From NCBI GenBank assembly GCA_030146915.1, contig JASLAT010000019.1, forward strand, positions 1 to 18,279: a DNA stretch of 18,279 bases, given 5' to 3'. Each line of letters opens with the position of its first letter. Position 1 is the first letter of the stretch. The notes beneath the pieces were generated by a model. The model had not been told where the DNA came from, searched no databases, and saw only the letters and a program-made list of their open reading frames with translations. Of the stretch, positions 15,206 to 18,279 are shown piece by piece. The DNA comes from Tissierellales bacterium. Lineage in GTDB: Bacteria > Bacillota > Clostridia > Tissierellales > Tissierellaceae. Both the position numbers and the translations under genes were made by a program.

Positions 15206-16072
15206 ATGAATAATAAGTTTAAAATTAGTATAGTACTTCTTTTAGCATTATCAATATTTAGTGTAAGTGTATTTGCTAAATCAGAAGGTGTAGTAAGTTT
15301 AGGTAAGGATTTAAATCAAGATCAGAGAAGTCAGATGATGACAATTTTCTCAGCAGATCCGGATGATAGAGTTATAGAGGTTACAAATGAAGAGGAAAGA
15401 AAATATCTAGGCCAGCATGTTAGTAGTAAACTTTTAGGTAGTCGTGCTATATCATCTTCATATGTTAGACCACTTAAAAAAGGTGATGGAATAAAAGTTG
15501 AAACTTATAATATTACCTGGGTAACAGAAGATATGCTAATATCAGCTTTGGCAACTGCTGGGGTAAAAGATGCACATGTTAAAGTTGCAGCCCCTTTTAA
15601 TGTATCTGGTACTGCTGCACTTACTGGAGTTATTAAAGCTTTTGAAGGTGCTACAGGTGAATATATAAGTGAAGAAGAAAAGCATGTAGCAAGTGAAGAA
15701 ATTGCAACTACAGGAGAATTAGGAGAAAGTATAGGTAAAGATGAAGCAAGTCAAATCATTAATAAGGTTAAAGAAGAAGTTGTAGAAAGAGGACTGGATG
15801 ATCCAGAGGAAATTAAAAAACTTATAGAAGAATCAGCAAAAGAAATAAACATAACTTTAACTGATGAACAAAAAGAAAAAGTAACTGAGCTTATGGAAAA
15901 AATATCAAACCTAGATTTGAATGTTGAAGATATTAAAGGTCAACTTAAAAATGTTTCTGATAGATTGAAAGAACTTAGTGAAAATACGGAAGAAATAAAA
16001 TCTATAGTAGGAAAGATATTAGATTTTCTAGGTCAAATTTTTAATAAAATAGCAGAATTATTTAATAAATAA
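15206..16072 (+). CDS. Secreted DUF1002 protein (YpuA-like)
   Basis: This 288-residue protein starts at ATG 15206 after AAGGAGGG. Residues 1-24 are a signal peptide (NNKFKISIVLLLALSIFSVSVFA), with cleavage likely after Ala24. The body matches the DUF1002 family, whose Bacillus member is YpuA: SLGKDLNQDQRSQMMTIF, then YVRPLKKGDGIKVETYNITWVTEDMLISALATAGVKDAHVKVAAPFNVSGTAALTGVIKAFE. A helical, acidic C-terminal tail of about 120 residues ends in an amphipathic helix (VGKILDFLGQIFNKIAELFNK) that may sit on the membrane. The molecular function is unknown. It is a single-gene unit with its own terminator. AT-rich DNA with TATAAT at 15181 lies upstream, but I found no convincing -35. Confidence 0.87.
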   Translation: MNNKFKISIVLLLALSIFSVSVFAKSEGVVSLGKDLNQDQRSQMMTIFSADPDDRVIEVTNEEERKYLGQHVSSKLLGSRAISSSYVRPLKKGDGIKVETYNITWVTEDMLISALATAGVKDAHVKVAAPFNVSGTAALTGVIKAFEGATGEYISEEEKHVASEEIATTGELGESIGKDEASQIINKVKEEVVERGLDDPEEIKKLIEESAKEINITLTDEQKEKVTELMEKISNLDLNVEDIKGQLKNVSDRLKELSENTEEIKSIVGKILDFLGQIFNKIAELFNK

Positions 16073-16092
16073 AGCCTTTTTAGGCTTTTTTT
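16071..16092 (+). terminator. Terminator of the DUF1002 gene
   Basis: Arms aaagcct (16071-16077) and aggcttt (16082-16088) enclose a T4 loop and run into a T7 tract. The stop codon overlaps the left arm. Confidence 0.8.
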
Positions 16093-16401
16093 ATTTTTAT
16101 TTTTTAAATTTATTTTTTCCTTAAAAAAGTATGTTGGAAAGTAGTTTTTCTTCTTTAAAAACTAAAAAAGTATCTGAAGTTAACAAAGGAAATAAAAAGG
16201 GAAATAATTGGATTTTAAATTTAACTATTAAAAATCTTCTATAATGGCTAAATTTTAGGATTTAAATTTTCAAAAATTAACTTATGTTAAACTTGTGAAA
16301 AATAGCGATTTAGAGCAGATTTTATAAAAAAAATTTTACTTGAGTTTATAAAATTGGAATTAAAATTCCACCTTATATAAAACAAAGAAAAAAGCATAAA
16401 T
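16093..16401. other. Gene-free AT-rich stretch before the symporter promoter
   Basis: I find no coding region with a ribosome site and no recognised RNA. It holds a small hairpin (tagttttt 16142-16149 with aaaaacta 16157-16164), a repeated taaaaaagtat (16122-16132 and 16163-16173) and the self-complementary ggaattaaaattcc near 16350-16370. These may be by-products of AT richness. Confidence 0.5.
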
Positions 16402-16407
16402 AAGGAC

Positions 16408-16422
16408 TATTTTCAGAATACT
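16408..16422. promoter_or_regulatory. CodY-like box upstream of the AGCS symporter promoter
   Basis: TATTTTCAGAATACT differs from AATTTTCWGAAAATT at three positions. It ends five bases before the -35 hexamer and is part of a 17-base identity with the site at the T-box operon. Confidence 0.5.
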
Positions 16423-16427
16423 TTGAA

Positions 16428-16455
16428 TTGACATTTTATTCTCAGGTAGTAAAAT
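16428..16455 (+). promoter_or_regulatory. Promoter of the AGCS symporter gene
   Basis: A consensus TTGACA (16428-16433), a 16-base spacer and TAAAAT (16450-16455). Transcription would start near 16462, which rules out a start codon at 16428 and leaves a leader of about 60 bases. Confidence 0.78.
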
Positions 16456-16520
16456 TAAAATATAGAGGGGAAGTACAATTTAATATTTGCATACTTATAA
16501 ATTCAAAGGGGGACTTTATA

Positions 16521-17873
16521 ATGTTAGAAAGTGTGTTGGCATTTTCAGATTGGTTGTGGGGACTACCAATGTTGATTATTTTAGTAGGAGGAGGTTTATT
16601 TTTAACAGTATATTTAGGATTTTTCCAATTAAGATATTTACCATTTATCATTAAACAAACATTTGGGAAAATTTTAGATAAACCTGAGGGAGATGGAACA
16701 GTTTCACCTTTTCAAGCAGCTACAGCAGCCTTAGCTTCTAGTATAGGTGCTTCAACAATAGTAGGTGTACCAGTTGCTATAGCAGCAGGAGGCCCAGGAG
16801 CTGTATTTTGGATGTGGATTACAGCTATTTTAGGTGGGGCTACTAAGTTTTCAGAAATTATATTAGGAATTAAATATCGTGTAAAAAATGAGGAAGGTCA
16901 GTATATAGGGGGACCTATGTATTATTTATCTAAGTCTAAAATACCTATATTAGGACCAATTTTTGCTTTCTTTTTAATGATAGAAATTGCACCATCTATT
17001 GCTACTCAATCGGTTTCAGTTGTTCAATCAGCAGCTACTATAGGAATATCTCCTATTATAGCAGGATTAGTTTTAACTTTTATAGTTGGTTTAGTAGTGG
17101 TAGGGGGAATAGAGAGGATAGGATCAGTTACAGAAAAATTAGTACCTTTAATGGCAGGAATTTATATAGTTGGTACTGTAGTAGTATTAATAGCGAATTT
17201 TACTAAAATTCCAGCAGCATTCGGTCTTATATTTAAAGGGGCTTTTACTAAAACAGCAGCTTTAGGAGGATTTGCAGGAGCTAGTGTAGCAGCAGCTTTA
17301 AGGAATGGTATAGCAAGAGGACTATACTCTAATGAAGCAGGTATGGGTACTGCACCAGTAGCACACACAACAGCTATCACAGATCATCCAGTAAGACAGG
17401 CTATGTGGGGAATTTTTGAAATAATAATGAATACTATAATTGTTTGTACAGCTACGGCTTTATTAGTTTTAGTTTCAGGTCAATGGACAGAAGTAAGTTC
17501 TAACATGGCAGGACAGATGCCAGCACTAGCATTTCAATCCGTAATGGGTAATGCTTTAGGCGGAGCTTTAGTTACTTTCTGTATAACTATGTTCGTTTTA
17601 TCAACTATTATAGTAATAGTTTTTTATGGAGAGGCTCAAGCAGAGTACTTATTTGGTAGTAAGTTTGGTAGGGTTATGAGATATGTTTACTTAGCTTGTA
17701 TTATGTTAGGTGTAGTATTAGATTTAACAACTATCTATAGTTTAATAGATATTATGTTGGCTAGTGTTGTAATTCCAAACATGATCGGATTAATTTTATT
17801 TAGAAAAGAAATCAAAGAATCGAAGGATGAATTCTTTTCTAATCCACACTTCTATCCTGGAAAAAACAAATAG
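16521..17873 (+). CDS. AGCS-family sodium:amino acid (alanine/glycine-type) symporter
   Basis: This 450-residue membrane protein has about ten to eleven helices. It starts at ATG 16521 behind AAGGGGGA; an open frame reaching 16428 has no ribosome site and begins before the transcription start. Family landmarks are FQAATAALASSIGAS (64-78), GGPGAVFWMWITAILGGATKFSEIILG (90-116), GPMYYL (131-136), and ARGLYSNEAGMGTAPVAHTTA (265-285), the AGCS signature. In classic alanine/glycine carriers the first region reads GTGNIAGVATAI; here it is GASTIVGVPVAI. The substrate pocket may therefore differ, and alanine or glycine should not be assumed. It would import its substrate with Na+. It is monocistronic, with a CodY-like box at its promoter. 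Confidence 0.92.
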   Translation: MLESVLAFSDWLWGLPMLIILVGGGLFLTVYLGFFQLRYLPFIIKQTFGKILDKPEGDGTVSPFQAATAALASSIGASTIVGVPVAIAAGGPGAVFWMWITAILGGATKFSEIILGIKYRVKNEEGQYIGGPMYYLSKSKIPILGPIFAFFLMIEIAPSIATQSVSVVQSAATIGISPIIAGLVLTFIVGLVVVGGIERIGSVTEKLVPLMAGIYIVGTVVVLIANFTKIPAAFGLIFKGAFTKTAALGGFAGASVAAALRNGIARGLYSNEAGMGTAPVAHTTAITDHPVRQAMWGIFEIIMNTIIVCTATALLVLVSGQWTEVSSNMAGQMPALAFQSVMGNALGGALVTFCITMFVLSTIIVIVFYGEAQAEYLFGSKFGRVMRYVYLACIMLGVVLDLTTIYSLIDIMLASVVIPNMIGLILFRKEIKESKDEFFSNPHFYPGKNK

Positions 17874-17888
17874 TCTGAATAATTAGAA

Positions 17889-17917
17889 TTGACTTATTAT
17901 CAGAAAGATTGTATACT
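17889..17917 (+). promoter_or_regulatory. Strong promoter of the putative small RNA
   Basis: TTGACT (17889-17894), 17 bases, TATACT (17912-17917). Transcription would start near 17924. No start codon with a ribosome site follows before the terminator at 18043. Confidence 0.75.
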
Positions 17918-17923
17918 AATAGT

Positions 17924-18077
17924 ATATCTAAGATGATTAGAATAGTTTATAATTATCTGAGGGGATATTACTATTCTTAACTTAATATTAGCTTCTGATT
18001 AGAAATTGATCAATTCTATATCTAGGGGTAGAAGCTATAGAAAGGGGAAGGCTCTAAGAGCCTCCCCTATTTTTATT
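17924..18077 (+). ncRNA. Putative structured small RNA or leader of unknown class
   Basis: A near-consensus promoter and a strong terminator bracket about 150 bases with no plausible reading frame. Two long stems can form: AGAATAGT (17939-17946) with ACTATTCT (17970-17977), and TAGCTTCT (17989-17996) with AGAAGCTA (18030-18037). The second encloses a smaller hairpin (agaa-attgatcaat-tct, 18001-18017). Both loop regions carry a similar ATCT(G)AGGGG string (ending at 17964 and 18028), and a third GGGG run opens the terminator stem. It does not look like 6S RNA, tmRNA, SRP RNA, RNase P RNA or a riboswitch I know. It may be a free small RNA, or an attenuator leader for the gene at 18202. Confidence 0.5.
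18043..18077 (+). terminator. Strong intrinsic terminator of the putative small RNA
   Basis: Arms 18043-18055 (AGGGGA-AGGCTCT) and 18057-18068 (AGAGCCTCCCCT) pair with one bulged A, then a T-rich tract (tatttttattt) follows. It also lies downstream of the AGCS stop codon at 17873, and no other terminator follows that gene. Confidence 0.88.
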
Positions 18078-18152
18078 TGGTAATATAAATTTCAAGTACA
18101 TTTAATTTTTATATTTTAAAAATTTTAAATAAAACTCCCAACTCTTAACTAC

Positions 18153-18181
18153 TGGTAATCTTATAAAATATTTGATATATT
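18153..18181 (+). promoter_or_regulatory. Possible promoter of the gene at 18202
   Basis: TGGTAA (18153-18158), 17 bases, TATATT (18176-18181). The match is weak. If it is real, the downstream gene is independent of the upstream small RNA. Confidence 0.3.
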
Positions 18182-18201
18182 ATTTGAGAGAGGTGTAGAC
18201 A

Positions 18202-18279
18202 ATGCTAGTAAGAGGAAAAGTCCTGGAAATATTACAAGATAGAAAGTGGGCAATATTAGAATCAAGTGAAGGAACCAGA
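18202..18279 (+). CDS. N-terminal fragment of an unidentified protein, cut by the window end
   Basis: ATG 18202 lies behind AGAGGTG and opens a frame that is still open at the last base. The 26 visible residues are MLVRGKVLEILQDRKWAILE followed by SSEGTR. There is no signal peptide. The alternation of basic and hydrophobic residues (VRGKVLEI...KWAILESSEG) looks like the first strands of a small beta-barrel, but this is too little to name a family. The 120 bases from the terminator to this start hold no gene. Confidence 0.6.
   Translation, partial: MLVRGKVLEILQDRKWAILESSEGTR

Noticed and set aside
16428..16520. Upstream extension of the AGCS symporter from 16428
   Set aside because: The first bases are the TTGACA of the promoter, so they are not transcribed; the added 31 residues resemble no AGCS N-terminus.
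16093..16520. Glycine riboswitch upstream of the AGCS gene
   Set aside because: Such riboswitches often precede AGCS genes, but none of the conserved glycine-aptamer strings is present and the transcribed leader is only about 60 bases.
17924..18077. 6S RNA, tmRNA or SRP RNA
   Set aside because: It is too short for 6S or tmRNA, and the conserved SRP loop and the tmRNA acceptor-like ends are missing.
1..18279. CRISPR array, tRNA or rRNA genes, transposon ends
   Set aside because: No regularly spaced repeats, no cloverleaf with TTCRANY loop, no rRNA sequence and no transposase fragments were seen.

Overview
The window is AT-rich DNA of a low-GC Gram-positive anaerobe. AGA and ATA codons dominate, Shine-Dalgarno sites are strong (AGGAGG-like), TTG and GTG starts occur, and a T-box leader and CodY-like boxes are present. 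The protein families (AGCS symporter, DUF2871, DUF1002, fused OpuABC-type transporter) fit a clostridial or Tissierellia-type firmicute. The genus is my inference. I see no rRNA, tRNA, CRISPR array, transposase, integrase or phage gene; this looks like ordinary chromosome with a few accessory pieces.

Layout. 1-811: the 3' end of a cysteine-containing gene and a small membrane protein, closed by a two-way terminator. 810-3393 (minus): an AI-2E-family permease and an aldehyde dehydrogenase. 3558-4706 (plus): a NifS/IscS-type cysteine desulfurase diverging from the dehydrogenase. 4826-8670 (minus): a transcription unit with a CodY-like box, an extended -10 promoter, a T-box leader (specifier read as ATC, isoleucine), an unassigned transporter, a metal-dependent amidohydrolase and an old-yellow-enzyme reductase, ending in a shared terminator. 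8828-12030 (minus): a two-gene osmoprotectant (glycine betaine type) ABC transporter, with the binding protein fused in front of the permease. 12114-13631 (plus): a three-gene unit of membrane-anchored Mrr-type nuclease, coiled-coil protein and zinc-ribbon protein. 13678-14631 (plus): a GNAT acetyltransferase and a small SpoT/MESH1-type HD hydrolase. 14628-15128: a DUF2871 membrane protein behind a promoter carrying a TetR-type palindrome. 15206-16088: a secreted DUF1002 protein. 16408-17873: an AGCS amino-acid symporter behind a consensus promoter and a second CodY-like box. 17889-18077: a strong promoter, about 150 nt of structured non-coding sequence and a terminator, probably an unrecognised small RNA or leader. 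18202-18279: the first 26 codons of an unidentified gene.

How the parts connect. The T-box operon and the AGCS symporter share an identical 17-nt sequence (8650-8666 and 16402-16418) that contains a CodY-like core, in each case a few bases upstream of the -35 box. Together with a T-box whose specifier and acceptor-pairing base both fit tRNA-Ile, this suggests a nutrient-scavenging programme in which amino-acid or peptide uptake and hydrolysis respond to branched-chain amino-acid supply. The OpuABC-type transporter would handle osmoprotectants separately.
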